Assembly (NCBI GenBank): GCA_026874595.1
Contig: CM049321.1
Span: 16,818,479 to 16,882,478 of the forward strand
Length of the DNA stretch: 64,000 bases
DNA from: Sipunculus nudus
Taxonomy: Eukaryota > Annelida > Sipuncula > Golfingiida > Sipunculidae
Direction of reading: 5' to 3'
In this document: one piece after another, positions 35,500 through 46,999 of the stretch
Position numbering within the stretch: position 1 is the first letter of the stretch
How the letters are laid out: every line of letters starts with the position of its first letter
The notes under the pieces: model-generated
The model's input: the letters and a program-made list of their open reading frames with translations, nothing else
What the model was told of the DNA's origin: nothing
Database searches by the model: none
Program-made: the position numbers and the translations under genes

Positions 35500-36720
35500 G
35501 TAAGTAGAATCTGTAACAATTTGTCTCATATGAGGAAATAAAAACACTTCTTTTAACCTGAGCATTACTTTTCTACCCCGAAGGGGCCAGCCTGTCTCTG
35601 TGCAGCTGAGAGCATCGGATGGTGGAAAGAACTGAGTAAAAGGAGGGGGGATGGATGGGATTCACGGCAACGAAGTGTCATTGAGTAAGCATCATTGATG
35701 CAGGATTAAGTTGTGCGGCGGATGCGGGCTGCCATACAGATATGGCTTCAGTTTGTTGAGACAATACAACAGGGCTAAGATTTCTTTTCTGTGTTGCAAA
35801 GAACCTCTTTTTTTTCAGATAGCTGAATGGAGACACATTCTATGACATCTTTCTCCTCTTGCATCAGGACGCCACCTAAAGTTTAGTTATATACTCCCGT
35901 ATAATCTATTCTCCAGGTCGGTGCTGGGATAGGCCGTGAATTTTGTTGAAACTAACAATTTTTTCCCCAAATTTTCATATGCCTTTTGATGCCCGATGGA
36001 AAATTATCCTTCTCTTAGAAAGTTGGACAAAGGGGCTAGATGTTTTTGCATAAACGGGCATAAATTGCCCGTAATAGCCGGCTTTGCCGAGAAATGTTGA
36101 AATCAGCCACGTTTCTCGTTGAAAGGATTCGCCACATTTGCTTTCGTAGCTGCCTTATCACGGGCACGGCCGCCGGCTAAAATGATATGGCTTGGCAATT
36201 TTATAGAAGGCTGGGCAAAATGGCATTTCAATGCCTTTAACAACACCACCAGGCTAGGGATTTCCCACAAATAATATGAAACATTACAGCAAGTTTACAG
36301 TTAACAGTACGAGAATGACCGAAAGAACTGTCCAACTTAACATATAAAAGAAACCACCAATCCTCATAGGGGCGCGATATGAAACGATCAAATTTTCGAG
36401 CCGGCTACTGTAATCTCGTATAATGCCGACTTGAGTTTGACCCATAGTTAGAATGACCGAGGCGGAATATCGTGAGCCTCGTTTTTGCAAGAGTTGGGGG
36501 TGGCCTAGTTACACAGTGTGGTGTCACTGCGAGGGAGGTCATTATAACACAGGGCGCTTGCAATCCAGTTATTATGGGAAATCCAACTGGCGGTTCAACC
36601 TTTTCGCAAAAACAGTATCTCGGTCCATCCAGAATAAGATGTAAATAAAGGAGCGAAAATAACGAACTGAATGTGCATGAGAGATAATGTTTCAACTTTT
36701 GAGTGACTTAAAGGACATGA
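35500..36720. other. gene-free, moderately GC-rich stretch
   Basis: The stretch 36040-36640 is more GC-rich than its surroundings but shows no convincing exon, tRNA or element boundary. Confidence 0.35.
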
Positions 36721-36724
36721 AAAA

Positions 36725-37620
36725 TAAGAAAGATTGTTCCAATGTATGGAGTTTCTAGTTGATCATCGGTCTGGTCAAAGAAGGAGGGATCTTGGGTATC
36801 TCCTGAATGTCTATGACCCTACCTCTGGTTTCTGATATTCGCGGAATACATTTACAAATTTGATCTTATTTATATTAACAAATATAATTATTTAGAACAC
36901 AGTACCGGTTTGTGTAGAGAAAATTCACTTCAAGAGAAAAATGAGCATTTTTTATGGCTTCTGGTGCATAGCTCATTAGAGGTGCCCGATGAGTACTTTG
37001 TGGTCGACCTCTTTAATTTACTTCCAATTTTACAGAATAACTGCCTGCCTTTACTTCTCTGAGAATGAAAGTATCTGTTGTGCTCAAACCAAAACAAAAC
37101 AGAAAATATGTCGTTATGAATGTTTATTGTTCAACATTAATATCGAAGTGACATGAACTCAAAAGAACCAACTTACTAATTACATTTTTTTTGTTTGAAA
37201 GGCTTCTCTTGTCATCTGGTGGGAAAGACCGTAAATCAAAATACGTAAAATATAGAACATAAAATGTAAAATGTACAACAAGAAATAAGAAACACGACAT
37301 AACATGTGGTCAACAAGTCTTTAATAATTTGCAATGTAGGCTACTTCTGTAATATTACCAAATCTTACTAACGATATCAAGAAACTGCACTAGTTGATGC
37401 AAACATAAGCATGTAAATGAGAAATATGGATAATAAAAACTTCAACAAAAATTCCACTGAACACCAAAGCAGAATATGGTGTAATATATACATAAAAATC
37501 CATTTCGTACAATTCCAGCCAGTCGTACCTACATTTATAGATCAATTCATTTTAGTTAACGAATCCTCCTCTCACAGCTGTCACCCACTGCAGCTTTTTA
37601 TTGGATTGCCATATTTTTAC
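36725..37620 (-). other. 3' flank of receptor copy 1, paralogous to 57325-58840
   Basis: Blocks shared in order with the copy 2 flank: GGAGTTTCTAGTTGATCAT.GG, then AACAAAACAG.AAATATGTCG.TATGAAT.TTTATTG, then ACATTTTTTTTGTTTG, then a block around TCCACTGAACACC. The conserved TTTATT at 37123-37128 (AATAAA on the minus strand) is a candidate poly(A) signal about 1.07 kb past the stop codon. Confidence 0.6.
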
Positions 37621-38193
37621 ATTCTTATTCATATGATTTAATATCAGAATGTAAATACACTGTTTCTTGCATTATGGACTCTATACATCGTATTTCCACA
37701 ATATATAAACACCTCTTTACCCGTTCCCACTTACCATCTGACATAGAAGCCTGTGCGCTTCTAAAGCTCGTGTGCTAATTAATAAGTTAGTCTACCTAAA
37801 AGGGGTCTCTCTCCCTCTTTACCTACAGACTAACACGGCTATACCACCTATTATCACATTCTTTATATACACACGTTTTAACATTAGTATATGTTACACC
37901 TGTAATGGTCATAAACAGGCAAGGTGCAGGTATACGAATTAATTTGAATTCATTTTTGAATTGATTGATTTAACACGTAGATAGTGTGTATTGGGCATTG
38001 TTTCATTCATTTCCTGTATAAGCCCCAAAATGGTCAAACATATATGGTTAAGATGGAAAATAACATATTCCACAAATGTCAAAAAGGCAAATTTGAATAT
38101 CAGGGAATATTTAATGTATCGCTTGTACTATGGTAAAATTGGGGACTATGTCCTGGATGTAAAGACACACCACTTGACACTTACTTCAGTGGT

Positions 38194-38712
38194 TCAAGAA
38201 GGGTCCTGCTTTGTACATTTGCGACGAATGAGAAGGCCAAGTTTCTTAAATTCTGATCGAAATTCTTTCACGAATACCAAGCGCACCATGAAATTTACCA
38301 TCCCGGTGCAACATCGCAAGTTTAATAAGACCTCGTATTTGACACTATCTTCCAAAATCTTTGAAAACGAAAACAATATAAAAGCTTCAAGGACAGTAAG
38401 GGGGAGGGCCAACAAGAGATAGATAATGACCGTCAAAATAATTCCAAATGTAATACGCCATTTTGGAAGAGGTGGGAGGTTCTGAGATAAAAGTTTTCGC
38501 TTTCTGTTTTTAATAATAAGCACAACTATCATCCAAACAGAGAGAGTAAGTACCATCACCACAGGAACCGCAATGGCCAGAGAATAATAAAGTGACATAG
38601 TTATCTTAATAATATGGTTAACAGCGGATTTCCTATGATAATCATAGATGACTTTCGGGATTACAGCGAGTGTTGGCATGACAACGCTGATGGCCGAAGA
38701 TATCCCCAAGCC
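38194..38712 (-). CDS. receptor copy 1, exon 4 (TM4-TM7 and tail)
   Basis: 172 codons plus stop after acceptor ATATACTTGCAG, phase 0. TM4 is GLGISSAISVVMPTLAVI. TM5 is SLYYSLAIAVPVVMVLTLSV, with the Pro of class-A TM5. A basic ICL3 (KNRKRK) follows, then TM6 with LALP and TM7 ending VNFMVRLVFVKEFRSEF with the helix-8-like VKEFR. Confidence 0.9.
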   Translation of the reverse strand, partial: GLGISSAISVVMPTLAVIPKVIYDYHRKSAVNHIIKITMSLYYSLAIAVPVVMVLTLSVWMIVVLIIKNRKRKLLSQNLPPLPKWRITFGIILTVIIYLLLALPLTVLEAFILFSFSKILEDSVKYEVLLNLRCCTGMVNFMVRLVFVKEFRSEFKKLGLLIRRKCTKQDPS

Positions 38713-41700
38713 CTGCAAGTATATACCATAGATATATCAACCGTAATAAATCCAAATAAATGTAATAAGTATCTCAATTAAAAAATATCAAGGCCTACAG
38801 GCCTTACGCGAACCTGTGCAATGGGATATACATCAGTTATAATGCTTCAATGCTAGACCGTTACTTTCCAAATACATGTGTGACATGTATATGTACAATG
38901 GGCAAACCGAACATTTTGAACCCGAGTGCATGCACCAATTACACAAACGTCACTGCTGATATATTGGCATAGGTGTACACAACACAAAAAATGAATGTAA
39001 GTGGCACCACCAGTCTTGTGTACGAGAAAGCCATTAAACGAAAAGGCAAGTGGCGGAGGGAGGCGGGGAACTGTCGGTTTTCCTGTATGCCCTGTACTTA
39101 AGCTTATAGGCTTCAGCTTATGATTTCCGGGGATACGTTTCCCTGAGAAAAAAAAATGGCCTGGGGGTATCCGCTAATTGCTAGCAATTTGTAACCGGGG
39201 CGACCTTGAGAGAAGGGGCCTGGCTGTCAAAGTAGCAATTTGCTTATTTACCCGAAAAAATGGCCGGGGGGTATCCGCAAATCTAGCAATTTGCGTCCGG
39301 GGCGACCAGGAGAGAGGGGCCTGGCTGTCAAAGTAGCAATTTGTTAGCAATTTGCGGATTTACCAGAAAAAAAATTGGCCGGGGGGGGGGGGGGTATCCG
39401 AAAATCGCTATCAATTTGCGACCTGGGCGCCCAGGTGAGAGGGGGCGTGGCTGTTAAAATAGCAATTTGCTAGCAACCCCTACCATTCGGGCATGGATTT
39501 CTAGCTCTTCGGACATGGAATATTCCAGTAAGTGTTTGCTACCAGTAATATATGTTATAAACGTGATGTGGTTTAAACTAACACTTCGGGATTTGAATAG
39601 TCGAGTTTATGTTTCTCACTGTTAATATATTGTATATCTGTATTATGGGTTACCCTAATGCTTCAGGCATGGAATACTCCAGTAAATTTTTGTCACAAGG
39701 AATATTTGGCATATCTTGGATATGGGTTACCCTAACCCTTTGGGCATGGGATACTCTACTACATGTTTGTCACTTATAATATATGGTATATCCCTGATAT
39801 GGGTTACCCTAAACCTTCGGGCATGGGATACTCTACTACATGTTTGTCACTTGTAATATATGGTATATCCCTGATATGGGTTACCCTTCGGGCATGGAAT
39901 ACTCCAGTATATGTCTGTCACTAGTAATATATGGTATATCCGTGAAATGGGTTATCCTCACCATTTTGGCATGGAATAGTGCAGTATATGTTTGAAATAT
40001 CCACCTGATATGAATATATAATAACATGGCAATATTATATGTACAGCTCATATCTTCCACTGTTCTTGGGACGAATGTCAAAGTTGCTGAATTGCTAGCA
40101 AATTGCTTGAAATTTGTGTGATGGGTACGGCTGTTATGGGGCGGGTCCATAGTTGCTAAATTGCTAGCAAATTGCTAGCAAGTGTGCAAAAATTAAGCAT
40201 AGCAAGTTTTGCAGGGAGGATTCAAACTTTGCAAGACACTCAGGCAAGTTTGCTAGACACTGATGCTTCTACAGGGTGAAACCGGCAGTTCCCCGCCTCT
40301 GTGAAGAGTGGCGTCTAGTTTATGAGAAAACTTTCCAAGATGGATGAACATACTAAATTTCAGACCAATACCTTGACCCACTCCGGAGACATGAGCAATT
40401 TACATCCAAAGCACATGTATGGATGGACGCAACGGGAAAACTGTTGCAGATGGCGCCATCCGTCTTGACAACATGGAGGAGTCCAAGAGCTATGGATATA
40501 CGCAATTTCATGCCAATAATGCAAATCACTCCTGAGAATAGGGCATAAATTTATTATATAAAAACCGGAAAGGTGAGTGGCGCCACCTGTCTGGTTTACG
40601 AGAAAACCTTCCAAGATGGATGAACATGCCAAATTTAAGAAATTTCAAATTTCAAGGTCTCTCCTTAAAATAATCTACATTGACTTGTTTAAAATAATAC
40701 AATGAAATAACCAGGAAAACACCACACAAAGCTGTTATAGTAGTCAGACAGCAGCACATAGGCTTCCTCTAATCCTGGGACTCTGCCAAAGCTGACATAA
40801 TCTTGGCAATGGACAACACCTAGGAACTGGCAAACCTTGGCGATCTGCCAATGGTAAAGCAATTGCTGCCAACTGTACACAATAAGGTTCCTACTAGAAA
40901 TAACTTTGAAATAAATTTTCCCAATACAAAATGGTTTTCAGCTGACTTTAAAAAAAAAAAAATAAGGAATATAGAAAAAAATATTACAGATGCATACTGA
41001 TTGCAAAATTATAATTGAGATAAACTCACTATTGGCAAATTCTTGAATTAAGTATGGATAGTCTCAGTCGTCTTTATATAGCCACAGAGAGATGAATACT
41101 CATGTTTGTTAACTTTGCCTGGTATGATGACTAATTTAAATCATATATATCTAATTTTTTTAAAAAGCTTTTAAAAACATTCTTGTTAATATTAAGTATA
41201 GATGACCTGAAATCTAAATGTCTAGTGACATAATAAATATGAAACGATTTATATTTAACAGTACTCACATGTATTTGTGAATATTTCCCCAGGCCTTGTT
41301 TACGCCATTCAGTGAATAAGTCTGATAGAGACCAGACGAAAGCTCTGCTTTCAAATACTTTGCATGTGAGTACTGTTAAATCGTTTCATATTTATTATGG
41401 AAAACCACATAAGTTTAACATTCATCGACGTCTAGTGACATGATGTAATAGAAGCTGACTAACTGTTGCCAGGCTAGGTTTAACTACTTCGGACAGCTAA
41501 CATATATGGTAAAATGACTCAATTCAATCTCCATAAATCAGCCAAATGTCATTAATGTGGAACCATCAAAGACAATTTTTATAATAATTATTGTGGGGCT
41601 TATTCTTAAAATATATAAAACAAATTGGCTTCAGCGGCGTCAGTTGAAAACGTTTTGCAGGTTTACAGCTCATATAGGAAAGACACAGCAAACTGGCTAA

Positions 41701-44033
41701 GTTTATTTTCCAGTAACTCAGCCAAAAATCTCTTAACCCAAACTATATTTAACAAACTTGAATAACCAATATCTGAGAATAATTAATATGTAAGACTTAA
41801 GAATTTTGGCCAGTGGTTTTTGAGTAGAAGATCTTTGTAGCCACTGAGTTAAAATGGGCTGTCATGGAATATGACTAAATTGTTTTTTTTTTACACATGA
41901 CTAAGTTCAGCTTCCTGTAACTCCGCCAAAAATCACCGAACTTGAACCATTCGAAGAAACTTAAAAGACATTTTTCCAGGAATAATTTCTGTTATATATT
42001 GGAAAATTTGGTTGAACCATTTCGGAGAAGGAGTTTTTTTTTTAGCTTTTCCCTATAAATTCTAAGAAAATCCATTGGCCAGAAAATAAGCAAATCCGAT
42101 AGAATTTTTTTAGATGACTATTTTTTTGCAATAAATTTGGTGATGCTTGCTCCGTCCGTTTTCAAGATAGTATGGGTTAACGTATAGACGGCGGACGACG
42201 GACGACGTCACACCATCGCATAAGCTATGAGGTTCGCTTGAAATATATGTCATACTAAAATATATGTGAAATATATGTCATATACTTGAATGGAAATATT
42301 GATAGATAAAAAGGTCATATGAATCTCAATCGAAATAAAAATAAATTTATACGTATCTCAATCGAAATAAATACAAATACGTCCTATGGCACTTCCGTTG
42401 ATGGATATTGCATAACACTGTACTACATGTGCTTTTGTTGATGTGAGACTGTAATACCTGCGAGTGAGAAGTGTGGCCGTATACATGTAACAAACATCCT
42501 TTTACGTGAAGTACGTACTTGAACGGACTCTATTACAGCTTATTTGTCGAATCTGTAGCCGCCCAGTTGGACTGAGGTGGTGGAAAGTTCTTTAGCGCTA
42601 TAGCTTAATTCTTTAAGTCTGTAATATTTATCTGATTATCTGATTATTTAGTATGAGGGTATTTAGTAATACTTTGTACCAGAAACAATTGTATGAAACT
42701 TTAAGCATTTGATTTAGCTTTTTAATAAATTATAATTTACTTTTCTGTTTGTAAAGATATATTTGTAATGAAATGATTATGATCTTCTCTCAGCTGAATC
42801 AATCTGTCAACCATCATATTTGACGCTTTTACGTTTGTAACACGAAAGTATGAAACTCGAAATCTCCCAGCTTTTTGTTTACACTTATTTTTTTCATTTT
42901 TTTTTTAATTTTGGAATGCGGACTTGCTTATTGTACTTCTCTTAAAACATTAAAAGATAATCAAAGGCGGCACTTACCGTCACTGTCCTCCAGTTGCTAC
43001 ACCAAGTCTTTGCCTTGAACGGGAAGACTATAGCCACAAATCGGATAAAATTCAAGTGGGCATGGGACGCACCGGACAGTACGACCCCAGAATAGTTGAA
43101 ATAATCACTGACCCTACAGGTGTACCAAGGTGGCCCGCAGTGGATATTTTTCATCAGAATAAGTACATGTATTAGGCAAACAATATCAGAGAGTGAGATG
43201 GTGATCCAGAAGAGGGCGATCGTCTTCTTCCTTATTGCTTCAGGTAGACTGCCGAGGATGCAGACAAGTTCCAGAACAATGCTTATGCCTGCAATCAAAT
43301 AAAGTTTGATAATTTTAAGAAAAATATAAATTGCTTGCTTTTAAAACCTACCGATTTTCACAGCACTGATTAATCGTATTGCAACAGACAAAATTAATAT
43401 ATATATATATATATATTTATCTCCATAAACAAACATTCTTTAAATAATACATTGCATATTATATATATATATATTGAGCGTAGAGACACAGATGTTTCAG
43501 GTCAGTTCATGTGCGTGTGTATTGTTCTTTTGGAATTTTTATCATTTATCGAATTTTCGTGTGAGAAACTGTTAATTAGGGGCTGTGCTTAGAGCCGGTA
43601 GAAAGGAATATGCCAGCGAGCACTAAGACTGTTACTGTTCATCAGTTTGGAACCTTACCGATAATTGCAGTGGTGTCAGATATTTAACGGACTAAATACA
43701 GATTTAATACGGACTGTCCCATGTTTGCCTTTGGATTGTTACTATTTACGTAGATTACATATGTTAAAGGACCGTGTTGAGCTGTGATAGTCGTGGTATC
43801 CAGAAAAGCCTAGGATTTTTATTGTTTTACTGTGTAATTGTATTGATTTAGTGTGTTGTAATGTTAGGATTGTTTTGGTAATAAATTATGGTTATTTGTT
43901 AACAAAAAAAAACACTGGCTTTTTCATACATTCCCCTAGACATTTCACGCTGCCTAGTGTTACACAATCTGATTTTTTTATCTCGGTAACGAAATTTGTG
44001 CTGATCACAATTACGTGATCTGTTGTAATAAGG

Positions 44034-44097
<64 letters not shown>

Positions 44098-46171
44098 ACA
44101 ATCAATGTGTAAAATCGGTCAATTTGTAAATTGCCTGGAACTTTCAGGCCTTTTATGAATTGACTGAAAAGTCATTTAGTTCATTCGACACATTGACTGA
44201 ATTGGTATGGAACAGTCTGTTGTTTCATATATCTCATTGTTGTGAAACAGACATTGTCATTTAAAGAAACCAGCTACTTTTAAGTAAACATTGTGTCTGT
44301 TATTCTTTCTTTTATTTCTAGGCTATTTATGAAGAATACTGATCACGTAATAAGACTAGAGTAGACTAGAGTATTTAATAGACTGGTGAGGGCTATAACC
44401 AGATTCATATAGCTGAAATATGCAGATTATTATAACATAATGGATACTATGTTTCACAACTCATGGCTACATCTTCGCTTATGTAAGAACGAGAATCAAG
44501 TCCATAGGAAGCTTTTGATCAAATAACGCATTAGAAAACATTAAAATGTGCAAAAAAGTGAAATGAATGAGGCAGATTGTAGAATGTTGAAGGATAACCA
44601 CAGTTACACGATCGTTAATATAAATATATGATCAAGATATATATGCTTAGGTGAGTTACAAAGGGTAGAGTTTAACCACATGATACCAACTGTATTTGTT
44701 ACTTTCAATGAGTTTGCCATCTACATTCTTTGATAAGAGGCAAACCTTGATGGCTGGTACAGTGGAGTAGTCAACTGTTCATTAGACAGTACAGAAGTGC
44801 AATTTCGTGGGGAACCGGTCACATTGTGTGACAGTTTCCTCAGATATTAAAAGTGTAATCTTTCAGAAATGCTAACTGAACACACAGGCAATGTACAAAT
44901 TGACTGTTTAACACATTGAATGTAACATATTGAATCCCCGCCAATCAACGCTTATCAATACTAGTCGCATAAAGAGAATAAAATACCTGCGGTAATTGTG
45001 GGCACCTCCTCTGCCTTACTCCATGTCTCTTCCAATTTGTCAATATAAGACATTACCGCAGGTATATCGACACATTCATTGGGTGTCCTGACGACTTTCA
45101 CTTCCCAGTCTTCATTAATGTCTTTGATTCCACACTGGCTCCTGGCCAATTCCCTTAGTTCTGTCGTCCCCATTCCTTCCCTAAATAACGTAGGTTGGAC
45201 CGAACATAGATGGTTCAATGCTGAACCTATGGTTTCTGTCAGACGGACACAAATAAATCTAAGTGGTTCACGCGCTCTACATGAGTTGTTGTCCATTAAG
45301 AAATTAACTGATTCAAGATCTGGGTCGTTTATATCCACACCTTTTTCTCGTATACAATACTTAGCATCGGGCAATGTAACGAACATCGTAACACATAAAA
45401 TAGCATTTAAGACATTTTTTGTAGTGTTAAATGCTATATTCACTCTGATGCAAAATGGACTTGAAGTTTCATTCAAAATAAACTCACGAAAACTCAAAGT
45501 TAAATCTACTATCGGTCCGAGAGTTTCCGGACGAAGAACACTGGTCCCTCCAGTCAACCTGTTTTTTCCGGTATTTGATGAAAAGCTAGACATCTGTGTT
45601 GGCACGACTTGCCCCACAATGCACGTGTTTTCTGTGTGGGGGTTGGTCTGAAAGAATTAACATTAACAAGGAATAACACAGGAATTGTATTAATAATGAT
45701 TACACGAATATTTGCTTTCTGTTCATTTCACTGACTGACCGCTTTTTCGTGAAGTTCTCAGAATGTCTCCTGTATAAGCTTAAACACTGAACCGATAATT
45801 TAAGAAAAATGCACTTCGTTTTCGTAGGTGCTAAGCAATCTGAGTCTATTCGTGCACTTTGTGTGCAGGCATGTACAATAATGATATGAACAATTGTGTT
45901 TGCAGCAGCAATGGAATACACATAATGAAGCGGAACATTCTACCGATGCCTCATGGTTCTTTTTTTCTAAAATCCCTTTCCATCTCAACTGAGGTAGCAT
46001 TTGTCAATGTTCTGATATACAGTTTACTGTATAACAATCAGCACCTACCTGTGTTTGGTAAAAATAAGACGCCGTAGAGAACTGGGTATTTGCCAGGCCA
46101 TGAACAAATGGGAGAAAAATCATGTGCAGGAAAACCATCTTAGCGGCAGAGAGAGATCTCCTTTTAATCAT
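38194..46171 (-). CDS. divergent 7TM receptor with cysteine-rich ectodomain, copy 1 (gene span)
   Basis: Four exons (46171-46049, 45647-44987, 43288-42978, 38712-38194) join with phases 0, 1, 0 into a 537-aa protein. It has a signal peptide, an ectodomain of about 220 aa, seven membrane segments and a short basic tail. Class-A-like hallmarks: SLSD in TM2, a Cys (HCGPPWY) at the top of TM3, and R-F-V-A-I-V-F-P-F-K-A at the TM3 end in place of DRYxAIxxP. Missing: DRY aspartate, TM6 CWxP (LALP instead) and TM7 NPxxY (NFMVR instead). It probably senses an extracellular ligand at the plasma membrane; the ligand is unknown. A paralogue starts about 13 kb upstream. Introns are 401, 1,698 and 4,265 bp. 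Confidence 0.85.
39053..40310. mobile_element. composite inverted-repeat element with two internal tandem arrays
   Basis: Ends: GAGGCGGGGAACTGTCGGTTTTCC at 39057-39080 and its near-complement (AAACCGGCAGTTCCCCGCCTC) at about 40280-40300. Inside are an array of three ~130-bp units (GGGGGTATCCGC..TAGCAATTTGCG.CC.GGGCGACC) at 39165-39475 and an array of about six ~85-bp units (GATATGGGTTACCCTAA..TTCGGGCATGG) at 39480-40000. It sits in receptor copy 1 intron 3. No coding frame. Confidence 0.6.
41229..41402. mobile_element. palindromic MITE (about 170 bp)
   Basis: The left arm from CATAATAAATATGAAACGATTT (41229) pairs with the right arm ending AAATCGTTTCATATTTATTATGG (41402). The arms match for about 38 bp apart from a 5-bp insertion in the left arm. 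GTCTAGTGACAT lies just left of it and again about 30 bp to its right. Confidence 0.75.
41500..42240. repeat. interspersed repeat with GACGGACGACG-type end
   Basis: Diverged internal units (TAACTC.GCCAAAAATC..AACC.AAC..T) at about 41533, 41713 and 41927, ending in GACGGCGGACGACGGACGACG and AAGCTATGAGGTTCGCTTGAAATA. No coding content. Part of receptor copy 1 intron 3. Confidence 0.5.
42978..43288 (-). CDS. receptor copy 1, exon 3 (TM1-TM3)
   Basis: This 311-nt exon lies between acceptor TTTGATTGCAG and donor GTAAGT, phase 1 in and phase 0 out. TM1 starts at once (GISIVLELVCILG), TM2 is IALFWITISLSDIVCLIHVLI, the ECL1 cysteine is in HCGPPWYTC and TM3 ends HLNFIRFVAIVFPFKAK. Confidence 0.9.
43399..43475. 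repeat. short (TA)n tracts in receptor intron 2
   Basis: Two TA runs of about 10 and 8 units near 43400-43422 and 43460-43474. Confidence 0.8.
44036..44095. repeat. (TA)n microsatellite
   Basis: About 29 TA units, in receptor copy 1 intron 2. Confidence 0.95.
44987..45647 (-). CDS. receptor copy 1, exon 2 (ectodomain)
   Basis: This 661-nt exon lies between acceptor TTAATTCTTTCAG and donor GTATTT, phase 0 in and phase 1 out. It encodes about 220 residues with nine or so cysteines, N-glycosylation sequons (NETS, NTTK, NNSC) and no membrane segment. I recognise no known domain. The C-terminal third (ELRELARSQCGI.DI.EDW..) is conserved in copy 2, so this is a functional unit under constraint, possibly ligand binding. 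Confidence 0.88.
46049..46171 (-). CDS. receptor copy 1, exon 1 (signal peptide)
   Basis: 41 codons ending at donor GTAGGT, phase 0. The hydrophobic run MVFLHMIFLPFVHGLA is a classic signal peptide with likely cleavage after HG or GLA. Two starts are possible: ATG at 46171 or ATG at 46138. The second has an excellent context (A at -3, G at +4) and sits directly before the hydrophobic core, so it may be the true start (protein then 526 aa). Confidence 0.82.
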
Positions 46172-46250
46172 ACGCAACTGACAAATTGAACATATATATG
46201 TGTATAAAGTGTAAAATATATTAGAAAGTCACGTTCATTAATGCGAAATA

Positions 46251-46440
46251 TTCAGGACAAGTGGGTGTGGGCCATGCCATGAACAATTGGGATACATTTT
46301 ATGAAAAGGAAAATCATCTTTGTCACACGGACCAATGTACTCGGTAGCTCCATATCTTGTCATGATACGCCATTAACAAATTAAACATCTATATCTTATA
46401 TAAGTGTAAAATATTATAAATTGGAAAGTCACGTTCATTA
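46251..46440 (-). pseudogene. decayed duplicate of the receptor signal-peptide exon (relic 1)
   Basis: Aligns to 46076-46250 including flanks (GGAAAGTCACGTTCATTAATG, GCCATGAACAA.TGGGA, TGACAAATT). The minus strand still reads KMIFLFI..PIVHGMA against KMVFLHMIFLPFVHGLA in the real exon. A stop follows, and the donor and upstream ATG are lost. Confidence 0.7.
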
Positions 46441-46690
46441 ATGTGATATATTCAAAGATATATACTTTGGTGTGAGCAATGTCATGAAGAAGTATGAAAA
46501 AGAAAACCATCTATGCCGCATCTTTGTACTCGATAACTTGTATCTCCGTTTAATTATAAGCATTAAACATACGCATAAATCATCTATATCTACTATAATG
46601 TGTAATATATGATATATTGGAAAATCACGATCTACTATAAAGTGTAATATATAACACATATTGGAAAATCACGATCAATAATGCAAAATA
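46441..46690 (-). pseudogene. decayed duplicate of the signal-peptide exon (relic 2)
   Basis: A third tandem unit, more diverged. The minus strand reads MVFFFILLHDIAHT at the aligned position, with a stop just before it. Followed by further partial flank repeats (GGAAAATCACGATC twice, near 46618 and 46662). Confidence 0.6.
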
Positions 46691-46999
46691 TTCAAGATGT
46701 GTCACATTATTCTGTTAAGATTGATTAAAAAGACACGCACAAGACTATTATATATAGCTTACTTAATTGGAAAGTGTAATCACCAATGGCAGATATTTCC
46801 GGTAATTCTTTGATTATGATTTTTAATTAAAGAATGATTAGAAATCCACGAACGGCACTACTACATGCAAGCTTAAATATTGATCCCATTTGAAAATCCC
46901 AGTCAGTATGACACATTACAATCAACTTCAACATTCGACTGAGGGTCCCTGTGTTAATTTTACTTATAATTTTCTTATCGTTAAAAGCTGTATTATTCA

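Noticed and set aside
38000-38422. 143-residue plus-strand frame
   Set aside because: Mostly antisense to receptor copy 1 exon 4; that exon has homology, splice sites and a paralogue.
45079-45651. 190-residue plus-strand frame
   Set aside because: Shadow of the receptor ectodomain exon on the opposite strand.
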